Shown here piece by piece: positions 25,194 through 37,690 of a DNA stretch of 64,000 bases. Every line of letters begins with the position of its first letter. Position 1 is the first letter of the stretch. Source of the DNA: Bryum argenteum (taxonomy: Eukaryota; Streptophyta; Bryopsida; Bryales; Bryaceae); the NCBI GenBank assembly GCA_037043015.1, contig CM073327.1, forward strand, positions 5,686,727 through 5,750,726, read 5' to 3'. The notes beneath the pieces were generated by a model. That model had not been told where the DNA came from. It did no database searches and saw only the letters and a program-made list of their open reading frames with translations. The position numbers and the translations under genes are program-made.

Positions 25194-26877
25194 AATGTGT
25201 CTTTGAAGTATTTTGAGACACAAGCACAAATGAGTGCCAAACAATTGAGGTGGCATGATACTTTGGCGCTCATGAATGTGGACTTGATCCCCAAACCGGG
25301 CCGTGACAATGTGGTGCCGGATGCGCTAAGTAGAAAGGAAGAGTTTCATGCCATGAGCACCACCCAAGTCTTGCGGCTCATGTATAAGGATGAAGGCAAT
25401 TGGGAACGGCGGATAAGAGAGGGGTACATGAAGGACCCCGAGGCACAACAAATGCTTGGTGATCTTAGGAAGGGCAAGAAGCTCAAGGAGATCAAGTTGG
25501 TGAATGGATTGCTCAAGTATAAGCAAAGTATTGTGTATGTTCCTCAAGGCAAGCTTAGATTGTTGGTTTTGAAGGAGGAACATGATAGTCTCATAGCCGG
25601 CCATAGGGGAGAAAAGACAACCATTGCAACGGTGTCAAGTAGGTACTATTGGCCGGGGATGAAAGATGACATAACCCACTTTGTGAAGACTTGTGTGAAG
25701 TGCCAACTTAACCGGGCTTCATATCAAAAGCAAGCGGGCTTGTTGCAACCATTGGTAATTCCGCCGGGTCCTTGGCATAGTGTGTCTATGGACTTCATCA
25801 CAAGCCTTCCCGAGTCGCAAGGGTATGATGCCATCTTAGTGATGGTGGATCGGTTTAGCAAGTTGGCTCATATGGTGCCAACTAGAGAGAAATCTGCAAA
25901 TCGCGCTTGAGACCGCCAAGATCTTTCTCGATGCATGGTGGAAGCATCACGGGTTGCCAAGAGTGATTGTGTCGGATCGAGACCCAAAGTTCACAAGTGC
26001 ATTTTGGAGACACTTCTTTAGGAAGGTGGGAACCAAGTTGACATTTAGCACTCGCTTTCATCCCCAAACAGATGGGCAAACCGAAAGGGTGAATGGGGTC
26101 TTGAACCAATACTTGAGGAACTTTGTGAGTGCGGACCAACGTGATTGGGTAGACTATGTGGGGTTGGCGGAGTTCGATTACAATGCGGCCACACACTCGG
26201 CGACTAAGGAGTCACCTTTCAAAGTGGCCTATGGAGTGGAGCCACTCCAACCTCGCCGACTTAGCTCTCGAGGGGACACATTCAACACCGAGTTCAACCA
26301 AGATGGTGAAGACTTGGCCAAGAAGCGGGAACATATGTTGGAAAAAACCAAGTTGTTGTTGGAGAAGGCAAGAAGGCGCTATGAGAAGCAAGTCAATGCC
26401 GGAAGACGTGAAGTGGAGTATGAGGTGGGACAAAAGGTGTTGTTGAATGTGAAGAACTTCACCATGCCCGAAGGCCTCACTCCAAAGTTCATGTCCAAGT
26501 TTGCGGGTCCGTTTCCCATTGTGGAACGGGTGTTCAAAGATGTGTATAAGTTGGAGCTACCACCTGAGATTAAAGTGCATCCAACATTCCATGTTTCATT
26601 GTTAAAGCCATTCAAGGAGGATACCTTGGGGCCGGATCGCAAGCAAGTGATTCGGCCACCACCAGAGTTGGTTGGACAACATTTGGAATATGAGGTAGAG
26701 GCCATCCTCAAGAGCATGAACCTCAAAAACAAGAGCAAGGAATACCTTGTGAAGTGGCGAGGATACCACGAGAAAGAAGCAACGTGGGTGGCGGCAAAGG
26801 ACATGGTGAATGCTAAGGAGGTGGTGGAGAACTTTGAGAAGAATAGGAGCTCCAACAAGAAGCAACGTAGGCATTGA
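25194..26877 (+). pseudogene. chromovirus RNase H end, integrase and chromodomain
   Basis: The chromovirus polyprotein resumes with VVPDALSRKEEFH (the RNase H-integrase link). The integrase zinc motif (HDSLIAGHRGEK...CVKCQLNRA, about 25580-25710) and the core (MDFITSLPES, SDRDPKFTSAFW, FHPQTDGQTERVNG) follow. The C-terminus ends in a chromodomain (about 26690-26840) with EYLVKWRGYHEKEATW. Chromodomains of this family steer integration to modified chromatin. Confidence 0.9.
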
Positions 26878-26879
26878 TG

Positions 26880-27673
26880 AGGACATCAACCTCCGTAGTG
26901 GGGGAGGATGACTTGTAGCTTGGGCGTAGATCCACAACACTTGTACTTGTTCTTTGGATTTGGCAATAAAGTTTGGCTTTGGTGTGTGCAAAGAGAAGAG
27001 TATGAGATGGAGTCCTAGTCTTGTACTTGTGCTAAGTTGGTGGAAGAGGGAGAATAGAGATGTGAAACCGAGTTGGGAAGGCCGAGTAATGGGGACCAAG
27101 GCTAGGAGAAAGAGTGGATAAAACCATGAAGTCCCTTGGCCTTGGGCTTGTCCGGGCGGGGACAAGGTAATGGCGCGTGCTCATAAAAGCGCCACTCCCA
27201 CAAACTAGTGCAAGCTAGTGCATGGGAGTCATGAACCCATGCCTTGAAAGAGATAGTGGGATCCAAGTTGGGCGGAACTTGGCATTACCCCCGTGCGATC
27301 GAGTCGTGGTGTAAAAGCCATCTTGGGTTTGCAACCAAGACAACTTGGTGGAAGCATTGAGGTCCAGCCTAGCAATCAAGGAAGAAGTGTTAGGCTAGTG
27401 GAGCCTAACTTGGAGAGCCAAGGTAAGGGCAATCCAAGAGGGTCTCAAAGTAGGTGGGTCTAGAGTAATTTAGTTGCCTTGGAAGAGGTCCAGGGTACTA
27501 AACGGACCACCTAGTGACGACACCTTTGAGACTTTGCCAAAGTTTGAGAGTGCATTGTGGGGTCGCGCCCGGTGAAACACAATGCGCACCAATGGGGATG
27601 GCAACCCAAGAGTTGGTGTGACCGACTACAAGTATAGTCGATGAGGGCATCGACTCCATTAGGTGGGGGTGAG
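26880..27673 (+). other. chromovirus 3' untranslated region with polypurine tract
   Basis: Noncoding sequence between the polyprotein end and the 3' LTR. Its last bases, AGGTGGGGGTGAG (27661-27673), are a good polypurine tract for plus-strand DNA priming. Confidence 0.7.
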
Positions 27674-28966
27674 TGTCGCGCACCTCTCCTTGAGGAGTGC
27701 CCGCAACACCAAGGGCCCAAGGGGGACACCGGAGTGACGCCCGGGCCTTGGGGTGCCAAGGTGAAGGGAACCTAAGTGGGCCTAGTGTGGGAGAGGACCC
27801 CGGGCGTTGGAGACGCCTCTCACCCACGGAGACTAGGAGCCACGAGGGAATGGACATGGGATTATGGAAGCTCATGTTGCCACGATTCCGGGATGCTAAG
27901 GAGCACCTCATTTGGAGGTGCGAGCTAAAAGTTATGGGAGTTGGAAGATTGTGGGACTAAAGGGAGTGCTGTCCAGGGACAGTGCTGGACTGGGAAGCTG
28001 GCCCGGGACTCTCGAATCTTCAGAGGGGCATAACTCCCTCAATACTTGTCGGAATGAGGCAAGTAAGGTGTCTATCGGCATCTACTTGACGAGTAGATGT
28101 CGATAGAGTGGTCGCTCGTCGCGTTTGGATGCGGGACGAGGTAGATACGAGCCCTGGAAGGTTCGGGAAGTCTCCCGGGGCCTTCCAGCGGCTAAGGCAT
28201 TGGGAGATTGGGTGGTCTTCCAAAACTAAGAGGTGTGAGGGTCCAGCCCTTCACCTAGGACCAGGGGCTGCCGAATCCCACAGAGTATACTATGGGGAGG
28301 GCTGGTCTCCTCCCCACTCCCATGGTGCCTTGGTGGTGACCAAGGTGGGAGTCCCGAGTGGTGTGGCTAGTGTTGGGGCCTCACCATGGGGACTCCCAAG
28401 CCAAGGTGAGTCCCAATGGGTGGAGCTAGTGTTGGGGCTCCACCATGGGGACTCAAAGTGCAAAATGAGGCACGGTGGGTGGAGCTAGTGTTGGGGCTTC
28501 ACCACGGTGGCTCATAAGGACAAGGTGAGTCCCGGTGGGGGAGCTAGTGTTGGGGCTTCACCACGGGACTCATATAGGCAAAATGAGGACCATGAGTGCT
28601 ACCGATGTGGGGTGGTGTCTCACCGCCGGCGTTGTGATTACTTGGTGGCCTTGGGGTCACCATGGTGGTCATGGGCGGTGGTGAGGAGACACCACCAAGT
28701 GCGGTTAGGCCGCGTGGTATGGGAGTGCCACCAAGTTGGGCCTTGGACATAAGTGGAAGTCCGCACCTAACCATTGGCTACCTACGAAGGAGTTGAGTCC
28801 CGGTTGCATGAGTAGGAGGGATTGATAACCAAGCGGTGAGCTTGGTGGTTGGTATGGAGAGCTAACTTTGTGCATGTGGGGGATGTGCAGAGTTAGCGCT
28901 CGTGACACTTGCTAGAGTTGGGAAAAAGTTGGTGTAAGCTAAGGTGAGCTAGCAAGGGTTGCGACA
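27674..28966 (+). repeat. 3' LTR of the chromovirus
   Basis: The 1293-bp copy of 8515-9807, differing at about five positions by eye, mostly single-base indels. It is followed by the target duplication TGTGG at 28967-28971. Confidence 0.95.
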
Positions 28967-29076
28967 TGTGGAGTCGGTGCTGGCGGATCCACCAGTATCG
29001 GCGGTTCTTCGACAGAACCGCTAGATGTCGCCGCATGAGATATCTGCCGTGGATCTGGCAGAGGGGAAACCACCGG
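28967..29076 (-). pseudogene. gene BC, internal fragment between two insertions
   Basis: A 110-bp remnant of gene BC between the chromovirus and the 14.5-kb TIR element. The minus-strand frame is Pro/Ser/Glu-rich and open into the sequence at 8514, across the chromovirus target site. This supports a shared origin with the 6805-8514 piece. Confidence 0.65.
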
Positions 29077-29102
29077 TGTGAGCGTTGAGCGGTGAGCGGT
29101 AA
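29077..29102 (+). repeat. left terminal inverted repeat of the 14.5-kb element
   Basis: 26 bp, an exact reverse complement of 43585-43610. A further GAGCGGTAAGG word follows at 29109, so short GAGCGGT units are repeated at this end. Confidence 0.85.
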
Positions 29103-30034
29103 AGTTTGAGCGGTAAGGAAAAAAAAAAAGAAAAAAAGAGTTAATGGCCCTATTACCATGGAATGGGGGGTTCTGAAATTTTGAAATGGTCATTTTTAGG
29201 CATAAAAGTACCCAAAACCGTGGACATAGGTCATAAAATATATCAAAAATCATACGCACTTGCAAGTTTAAATAAAAGTTAATTAAATTATGGGCTGGCA
29301 TCATCATGTGTAACCAATACAATTCAAATCATATAACAAAATCTAAACGCCCAATTTTGGATGGCCCATTAATGTAATCAATAAGATTAATTTATTGATA
29401 TTAAGATTTAAAGACTATTTAGGGTTTACGTCATCAATTTCCTATTACACTTGTCAGGATTATATGTAAATGCTTTGGTTTATAGAATCTCAAATTTTTC
29501 ACTAGAGGTCGTCATTCCGTCTCACTTGTAAGGTGTACAGAAAGACATTCATTTGGCATTGTAGTGGTCCGAGTTCGATTCTCCTCGGCCTCGTTTGAGC
29601 GTTGCATTGCGTCTTTAAGCCGCTATCCTGAGCTACACAAATATCGGACTATAGCCCCTACCAACATTGGCAAGATTCAATCCCTCCAATGAAAATTTAA
29701 AAAAACCTTCTCAAACTTTTAGTCTGCATTGAGTTTAGAACTTAAACATTTACATACATCGGTGCATTGAATTTAGAGTTTAAGAAGTTACATCCAAATT
29801 AGGGCTGACGTCACCGTTAAAGGCAAACTTGGCTTTGGATTACATTGATTGAGATACTTAGGGTAATACTTGAAGCACTTAGTGTAGCTTAAGCTGTAAA
29901 CGATAATCACATTAAATAAATATATAAAACCATATCTATTGAAAAACACAAATACATGGTATAGCAGTAATAGATCAATGTAAACGAATACTCTAGTACC
30001 ATGTCCCAGCATCGGGTAGAAAACAAATCACACT
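29103..30034. other. left subterminal region, no gene seen
   Basis: AT-rich sequence without a coding frame. It holds the mirrored subterminal word near 29215. At 29505-29592 a tRNA-like fragment has a B-box-like GAGTTCGATTC and pairable ends GAGGTCG/CGGCCTC, but no convincing A box or anticodon arm. Confidence 0.4.
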
Positions 30035-33000
30035 CTAGGCAGAAGGTGTAGTACCATTAAAGTGCTGATCACACTGATCAGCCTCAAAGTCTATAAACTT
30101 AAGCACACTATTGTTATAACGTCGACGTGGAGTGTCCGAGAGAATGGGAGATGGAGCTTGAACAAACTCTTGAGCAAGCCGCTCAGCGTACGATGGTAGG
30201 GTGAATTTTGATGGAGGGCTCTTGTAGAGATGAGCATTGCGAGTCAATCGCTCCTTCAGACCTGCGATCCTAAAATTGCAAAGAAAGTCAGTTCAACAGA
30301 TTTGTAAGTGCTAAATAAAAAATCGAGAAAAAGAACACAAGATGGAATTACGCACCAATGAACTTTCGTGGCTTCTTCACGACCGGTTCGTCAGAGTCAT
30401 AATCCGCGGGAGGGGCAGATTCTCCACTTTCTTCATCACCGGGAGGACCATTCTTGTAATCGGCTAGCACACCATCAAAGATTTCTTCGTCAGGTTCCAT
30501 GGCGATGAGGTGTCGGTTGGAGCGCGCGCAAGCAATTACAGATGCACCTACAAATACAGAAGCCCGCGTTAGAAAAGCGAAGTGTGTATAAACGAACTCG
30601 AATGTAGTGTTTACGGAAACATTACATGTACTAGCGCTCCAATCGAAGACTATACCTCCGTCGTCCGTGAGACAATCGACGAAACACTGAATGAAGGAGG
30701 GGTCCTTTTCTCGTGAGCCACGCCCGTATGCATCGTCCGGGCGATAACGTAATGTTTCTTTCTCTGCAAAGTTACAGAGGTGGTCTTCCTCATCAGGTAC
30801 GATTGCCACACCCCCGTATGCGTGTGCCACTTGCCGAGTCTGGAACTTCGAAACATACTCTTTACGAACATAGACTTTGATGTGGAAGCAGTGAGTCTGC
30901 AAAACACAAGTAAAAATACGTTAACATAGAAGCATAGTCGGAAATAATCATGAATCGTGAAATTTAAAATTGGAATCATTACGTACTCTTTTGGTTTGGG
31001 TGCGGTAGAGGCCATAGGAAGGGGATTATATCCCCACCGGTCTCGAACTGCATTTAAAACCATATGTTGCGGGACTCGAAATCGAGAGTACGCTCGATTC
31101 TACGACATTTTGGATGCATGAGAAGTATGGCTCCAACGTCCGTCAAATGATAAGCGGCAAACACGAAGAGGCTCTCAAAGTAGGTTTTGTCACGCCGATT
31201 CCAGGATGGAATTTCATTGGAGACACACCCGAACAGGCAAGTTTTCGGGAGCATCTGCAAAAAAATGAGATCAATTCCTGGATGCTTGGGTTCATACTCC
31301 ATCGCCGAACACGGGTACTTACGGTCTTTGCCAATCTGAGATAGAAGTGAAAATTTAGATACTGGCTACTAGATTCACAAGTACTCAACTTACATATGGA
31401 AAATATAAATGACAAATGTATGAAACAATACCTTCTTGATGTGCTCAACGATATCGAGGATTTGCGAATCCCATTTTGCGCTCTTCGACGATCGATGAAC
31501 CAAGTCTCCCAATGTTGCCCTTCTCGAGATACATTGGCGAGTCACCGAAATTTTTGACGACGAGCCGCTACCAATGTGATTGGGTTTCGGAAGAGGGCGT
31601 TTGAAACAATGGTCAGTGATGCGCGACGCGAGATCATTGTGAGTTGTGGTCCACGGTGAAGGATTGAGGAGGGGACCCCGCATTCGTAAGTCCACCTGTA
31701 GAAAGTCGAGTCGATCTTGCATTGCGTCGATTTGCATTGTTTGTCACTCCTCTCAAGCCCGAGTCGACAAGATCTTCCGCCCCGCAATGTCATCCGGGAG
31801 GGGAGCGCTTTCTTTCGATTCTTGCTCGAGATCGACTACGGGTTCCGCAACAAAGATTATGTCGCTTCCTGGTTGCACGAGACTTGGGCACTGCAACTCG
31901 TGACAAAGGAGAGGAGATTGGATCTGGTGCATCTGGTAAAATGGACAAGTCGTCATCGTCCTCGTCGTCAATCTCCATCGGTGCTGAGTCAGCTGGGTTG
32001 TAGCCGATTTCAAGAAGATGCTTCTCCTCCTTGTGGACGTAGTTGTCGCCGCACTCAAGGAACCATCCACCGTCGACAATTGGGAGTTAGTAAACCGTTC
32101 TTGTTGGGGAGGAGAAAAAGTCATGGGGATCATTCGTTTTACGACGACGTCCTCGAATTCCATGGGAATGGAGAACGAAGGTAATGCTCCCTTGGCAACG
32201 AGCTCTTGTTTTTAAGTACCTACAAGGAAGTAAACAAATTAGATAGGGAAAATTGATTACGTTGAACAATGTTCTATAATATTATATAGGAAAAGGAATA
32301 CATACCGGAATACAAGCCGCTTAATTGTAGCTTTGCCTCCAGTAATTTTTCGAAGATCCGAGCCTTTAATGAACTTCGGACTTGCATTCGGAGCAAGATA
32401 GATTCCGAATGCCTTCTCCCATAAGAGTAGCCTCCACTTCTCGACATACTCAGATGGCTTTAGGACAACACTAGACCACTCAATGTTGAGGTTCTCGTTG
32501 TCTATAAGATTCTGCAAATCACTTTCTAGTGATTGCTCAAGCTGAGAATACAGGAAACCAGTTAATATTTCAAGTAACATATAAACTCAAATTCTGTAAT
32601 GACGGAACAAAAATCCAAGTTACCTGTGCCCAAAGAGAAGCACGATGAAGAAATGAAAGCAAAGCTTTATCTTTCATAGGGCGATCTTCAGGGAATCGAA
32701 ATGATCGTCGATCGTCGTTTGATGAGTTCCACCACTGCAGCCACTTTGCCTTGAAATCGAAGTGCACATTCGTAGTGGCGACCATGTGTAAGCGATCAAG
32801 CGTCATGTCTGGTTTTAGGTTTTGGCTGTAATGAGAGTTAATCTGCACATCAGACCCACATTGTTGATTGGAGGAACAGAACGTATAAAAAGATACAGTT
32901 TAGAAATCAAAGAACCAAACGACCAATACCTCTTTCGCAAAAACCTTCCCGAGTTTGATATTGGCCACAGCCACCATCTTGTCGAAATTTTTGCCACGAA

Positions 33001-36000
33001 TTAATTTGATTTCAGCCTTAATAGCGTTATCCATGGCACTCCATACTCCCGGTCCAGTTTGTTTATCTTTTGGAACCGCGGCGTAGTACGCGGCCTCAGC
33101 ATCGTCAGATTTTTTCGCTAACCTCCTCTGAATAACAACCAGAACACAAATGAGAATTTGTTTTAAATCAAATTGGAGAAGAGGAGTCGAGCAAATATGT
33201 AGTGAGCTTACCGCGTATAGAAACTTTACAAATACGTCTATTGTGACAGGATACCAAGTCTCTCTTTTTGCTTTGGCGTTCTTACAGATCCTGTAATCTT
33301 CTGGAGAAATGAGGTCCTTGAAATCTTCAAATTTCAACTTTCCAAACTTCCTCATGCGTTGGAGTTTCGCACACAAACTGTCTTCGACGTGATCATGTTC
33401 AGTAGACCTACAACATATGACGAAGGATGAGATAATTTGAAGATGACAATATCATAAAAAGAAAAAATTCTTAAAAATGCGACATTCGCTTACCAGTTAA
33501 TATCGTTCATAGCATCGAGGAGGAGATTGCTCTCTCCACGGGCATCGAGGACGATGCAATCAACCGAAATGTACCACGAGGGATCATTCTTGTGGTACCT
33601 CTCTATATGGCGCATCCAGGCTGTAACACGGTGGTTACCTTCGTAGACATAGAAATATTTGTCACAAAGGTTATGAAGATCTGGATCAGAGCGCAACGTA
33701 CTCTCGAACTCTTCATTCGCGGCTTTCCAAAGCGGGTTCCTCCAAAGTTCATCTTCATTGTCTACAATCTTTTCTCGGCCTTTTCTGTCAAAGGGAGAAA
33801 CGTACATTACCCGATCGCCTTCGCGGTATCCTTTGTTGAACTCATTCTCGAGTTTTCTGACATCTTGTTCTGAGATCGGGCGAACCTTCGGATAACAAAC
33901 GAGGCGACAAAGAGGAATTAGCATACGAGACTTCTTAACAGGTTTGTAGCGTAACCTGTTAATGATTGCAATCGAATCACTCTTGTGGAGCATTCGCATC
34001 TCGTTCGCACTCCAGTCGGGGTCCTTGTTCTGAAGATGCGTGGGCATGTGAATCAATCCGACGTTCACCCCTTCTGGCAATGTAGATTCTTCATCATCCG
34101 AGAGGGATTGGTGTCCATCAATGTCTTGAGTTGGTAGATGAATATCTTCAGCGTTGTGAGGTGTGTCACTTGAGACTCCATTGCATTCGGCTTCCACAGG
34201 ATGGCAATCAGTTTCCAAAGAACTGTTTTGCGGAACTCCCGATCCCAAATCTTCAACTATGAGTTCATCCACGTTCGAAGATATAGTTTGTAAAGGATTT
34301 GGATGAGGCAGGTTGGCATCGTCATCTTGATTGAGATGTACTTGATCTATGATCATCTGGCAAACCAGTAAATCAAATTTAACACACAACAATAAGCATA
34401 AGATAGTATAAAATGAACAATATTAAATAAAGACGATTACATAATCTTTATGTAATTTAGAATATGATAAACATATCATAAACAGTTCCGATAAAACGAA
34501 GACTGATGCATCTTTGCAGCAAGTCTTGGAGAACGTCTCGGTGCAAGTCTAGCAAATTCTTTTGCCTGGATCCGAAGAGCTTTGACCTCATTCTTTTTAA
34601 TTCGCATGTTAACTTCACGCCGATCAACGTTAGCACGTGAAGTGTGACGGACAGGTGAGGCAGGAGGTGGAGTTTCCGGAACCGATGACAAAGCTATTAC
34701 TAATCTGCGGGACTCAACGTAAGCCAAAACATGGTCTCTCAAAGCGGAGAGGTCACTATCTGCATCAGATTCTTCATCTGGCTGAACAACATGTCGCGTT
34801 GAAGTTTCCTGCAAAAAAACCGCCAACCCAATAATCAAATACCAAACAAGAATAAACTTAACTTAAAGAAAAATAAAAACAACGAACACGTTCATTTTGA
34901 ACACCAAGTATACACATAAATTCATAATTCAAGTCCTACCAAGCACTTGATATTCGGCCATGAAAAATTATAGCACAAACTAGTCTTAGCCATTCACCAT
35001 GAGGTCCCCGATAGGCAATAAAACAAACAGGCTCATTGCCAGACCTCGCTCAGAGCACCATAAAAAAATAAAAAGCTTGTCGGACCAAATTCATAATTCA
35101 CAGCAAATTCTACATGTACAACGGCCCAAACCAGGCACACACATGCACAACGAGGACCCCGAGAGGCCGATGAAAAAGGTGGCTCAGCCTTGAGCTTAAT
35201 CGCCAAACCTCTTTCGCCAGCCCTCGCACCACCATGTGGATGAGCAACCACGGCATCTGCTGAGCATCTCACCGACCTTCGAGGCTTCTCTAGGGGTCAA
35301 CTGACCGACCTTCGAGGCTCCTGCTGGGGTTAACTGACCGACTTCGAGGCCCCTCGTACAGACTGAGGATGAGCTTAACGCTGCTCACTCGAGGAGAGAA
35401 AAAGTTAAAAGGAAGGCAGACCATGAAAGAATACAGGATGTGCCGAAATTGGTCCAGACTTGCGTCGACGCAAGTCTGACGCTTGTCGGACCATTTTCAA
35501 AATTCAAACCAAAATCTACATGAACAACGGCCCAAACCACGCACACACATGCACAACGAGGACCCCGAGAGGCCGGTTATAAATCTGGCTCAGCCTAAAG
35601 CTTCATCGCCAAACCTCCTTTTGCTGAGCATATGATCGACCTTCGAGGCCCCTGCTGGGTCAACTTTCCCGACCATCGAGGCCACTCGTCAAAACTGAGG
35701 ATGAGCAGAACGCAACTCACGAGGAGATGAATGAAAAATGCAAGGCATACCATCTGAATGTGGACTTGATCTGACTGACATTCGAGGCCTCTGCTGGGGT
35801 CAACTTCCCGATTTCCGGGGCCCCTCGTACAGTCTGAGGATGAGCATAACGATTGCTCACGTGAAGAAGAAAGTTAAATGCAAGGCAGACCATGAAAGAA
35901 AACAAGATGTGCCGAAATTGGTCCAGACTTGCGTCGACGCAAGTCTGATGCTTGTCGGACCATTCTCAAAATGCAAAGCAAATTCTACATGTACAACGGC

Positions 36001-36865
36001 CAAAACCACGCACAACATGCACAACAAGGACCCCGAGAGGCCGTTTAAAAAGCTGGCTCAGCCTTGAGCTTCATCGCCAAACCTCTTTCTCCAGCCCTCG
36101 CATCACCATGAGGATGAGCAACCATGGCATCTGCTGACATATGACCGACCTTCGAGGCCCGTGCTGGGGTCAACTGACCGAACTTCGAGGCCCCTCGTAC
36201 AGACTGAGGATGAGCGAAATGAAACAGGGAAGCAGGTCATCTTACCGACCTTCGAGGCCCCTGCTAAGGTCAACTGACCGACCTTCGAGGCCCCTCGTAC
36301 AGACAGAAGATGAGCAATCCGAAACAGGGAAGCCGGTTCAACTTACCGACCTTCGAGGCCCCTATTGGTGTCAACTGACCGACCTTCGAGGCCCTCGTAC
36401 AGACTGAGAATGAGAAAAACGAAGCAGGGAGGCCGTCAAGTTGACCGATGAACTAAGTTAGGGTTTATTGAATTGCATACCTTCAAGTTCCGTGAGTCGA
36501 AGTTTTCCAACGCTGCTGGACGATGGGTCGCTTGGCCCCAATTCGGATAAGTCCTGTAAATGGAAGAGAAGAGACTCGACTCCGACGTTGAGGAACTCAC
36601 ATTCTCCAAATCCTTGGCGACAAGCTGCTCTCCTCTCATCACGACTTCTCCGTCTTTTCGCAACACGTCTTCCTCCTCTCCACGCAGCTCCATCTGCTCG
36701 TGGACTTGATCTGCCATTTCTCCTTCTTTTTCGAACTGAGCACCTCTTTCCTTCAATTTGAAACAAACGTAAGTGAAGCAACAACTGTGAAAAACAAGGC
36801 CGTGTAATACAAATCACCAACTTCACAAAGGAGGTTCGCATTCTATATTTATCTGTGTCAGCCAT
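30035..36865 (-). CDS. many-exon protein: ParB-like segment plus beta-class DNA methyltransferase-like C-terminus
   Basis: Exons supported by GT-AG sites and frame include 36865-36812, about 36752-36604, 36554-36482, about 34810-34480, 34356-33493 and several shorter ones from 33376 to 31440. Downstream exons are at about 31350-31130, 30896-30626, 30547-30356 and 30268-30035. The 34356-33493 exon ends in YVYEGNHRVTAWMRHIER...ISVDCIVLD, resembling a ParB/sulfiredoxin-fold core. The 31300 exon carries GIDLIF then FVFAAYHLTDVGAILLMHP, like the strand after the catalytic loop of N4/N6 amino-methyltransferases. Exons at 30650-30450 give GGIVFDWSAST then ASVIACARSNRHLIAMEPD, like the cofactor-binding motif I. 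The order (catalytic region before motif I) is that of beta-class DNA methyltransferases, and bacterial and phage enzymes of this class are sometimes fused to ParB. The DPPY position is not recognisable (LQML instead). The exon near 32000 shows a frame jump. The gene runs divergently from the transposase gene in the same TIR element. Confidence 0.45.
35030..36430. repeat. intronic tandem repeats, two scales
   Basis: A unit of about 410-470 bp containing CCCCGAGAGGCCG and a palindromic 22-mer recurs about three times (words at 35110, 35517 and 35985). Inside it a shorter word, GACCGACCTTCGAGGCCCCT, recurs from 35270 to 36400. The array fills a long intron of the methyltransferase-like gene, between the exons at 34810 and 36482. 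Confidence 0.8.
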
Positions 36866-37139
36866 CTCGAATCAGCTTTTGTCAGCGCTAATCCCTCTTT
36901 TCTTTTAAAAAACTACGCTACCAACTACTCAGTCATCACTGCCGCGGCGTGCTGGATATCTAACTTAAGGAGCCATTAATTTCTACTGTTCCATTAGCAG
37001 CCTCTCGCACGATCGATCCTCCTCAACCCAGAACGACGAGCGACGCCTCTTGAGCCTCTTGAAAGGTCAAAGCGACAGATGCCGCTGGAGCTTCCGGGAG
37101 TCAAGCTGCTTCTCGCAGATCCGCTGTCGGCGGAGGTCC

Positions 37140-37690
37140 CTATTTCGGCCAAGCCCTGGCCCCCCTTGCCGACCATACGGAGGCCCTACCTCTGCCATAC
37201 CCTCGCCCCCATCCCGACCTGACCTTCCCTGAACCTGGCTATACCCTGAACCCCCCTAGCCGCCCTCAACCCTGCCCTACCCCGGCTATACCCTGGCCAG
37301 CCTTTGCCGTTCTTACCCTGGCCCTACCCCTGCCATACCCTGGCCCCCCCTTGCCGACCTTACCCTGGCCCTACCCCTGCTATACCCTGGCCCCCCCTTG
37401 CCGTCCGTACCCTGGCCCTACCCCTGCCATATCCTGGCCCCCCTTGCCGACCTTATCCTGGCCCTACCCCTGCTATACCCTGGCCCCCCCTTGCCGTCCG
37501 TACCCTGGCCCTACCCCTGCCATACCCTAGCCCCTCCTTGCCGACCTTACCCTGGCCCTACCCCTGCTATACCCTGGCCCCCCTTGCCGACCGTACCCTG
37601 GCCCTCCTTGCCGACTTTACCCTGGCCTTACCCCTGCCATACCCTGGCCCTACCCATTTTATACCCTGGCCCTACCCTGGCCTACCTTAC
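37140..37690. repeat. C-rich minisatellite, about 47-bp units
   Basis: Units containing TACCCTGGCCCTACCCCTGC repeat at about 47 bp. From about 37350 two variants alternate (CCGACCTTACC...CTGCTATA and CCGTCCGTACC...CTGCCATA), giving a dimer of about 95 bp. The strand asymmetry is extreme: the plus strand is C-rich with few G. Long frames here are a by-product. Confidence 0.85.

Larger units (their letters stand above)
8515..28966 (+). mobile_element. Ty3/gypsy LTR retrotransposon, chromovirus
   Basis: Complete in outline. It has 1293-bp LTRs at 8515-9807 and 27674-28966, beginning TGTCGCG and ending GCGACA, and a perfect 5-bp target duplication TGTGG at 8510-8514 and 28967-28971. Parts in order are a primer-binding site, gag with a CCHC knuckle, aspartic protease, reverse transcriptase, RNase H, integrase and a C-terminal chromodomain, so it belongs to the chromoviruses. 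The RNase H region is split by a second LTR element (12804-25188). Besides that split it has a few coding breaks. LTR identity is very high (about five differences by eye), so the insertion is young. It landed inside gene BC. Confidence 0.95.

Noticed and set aside
29505-29592. tRNA gene or SINE head
   Set aside because: The ends can pair and a B-box-like word is present, but the A box and anticodon arm are missing and no poly(A) tail or target duplication is seen.
31250-31320. A 68-base intron (GTAAGT to TTTTGCAG) in the methyltransferase-like gene
   Set aside because: Removing it closes the frame at once, while keeping it leaves a well-behaved open exon.
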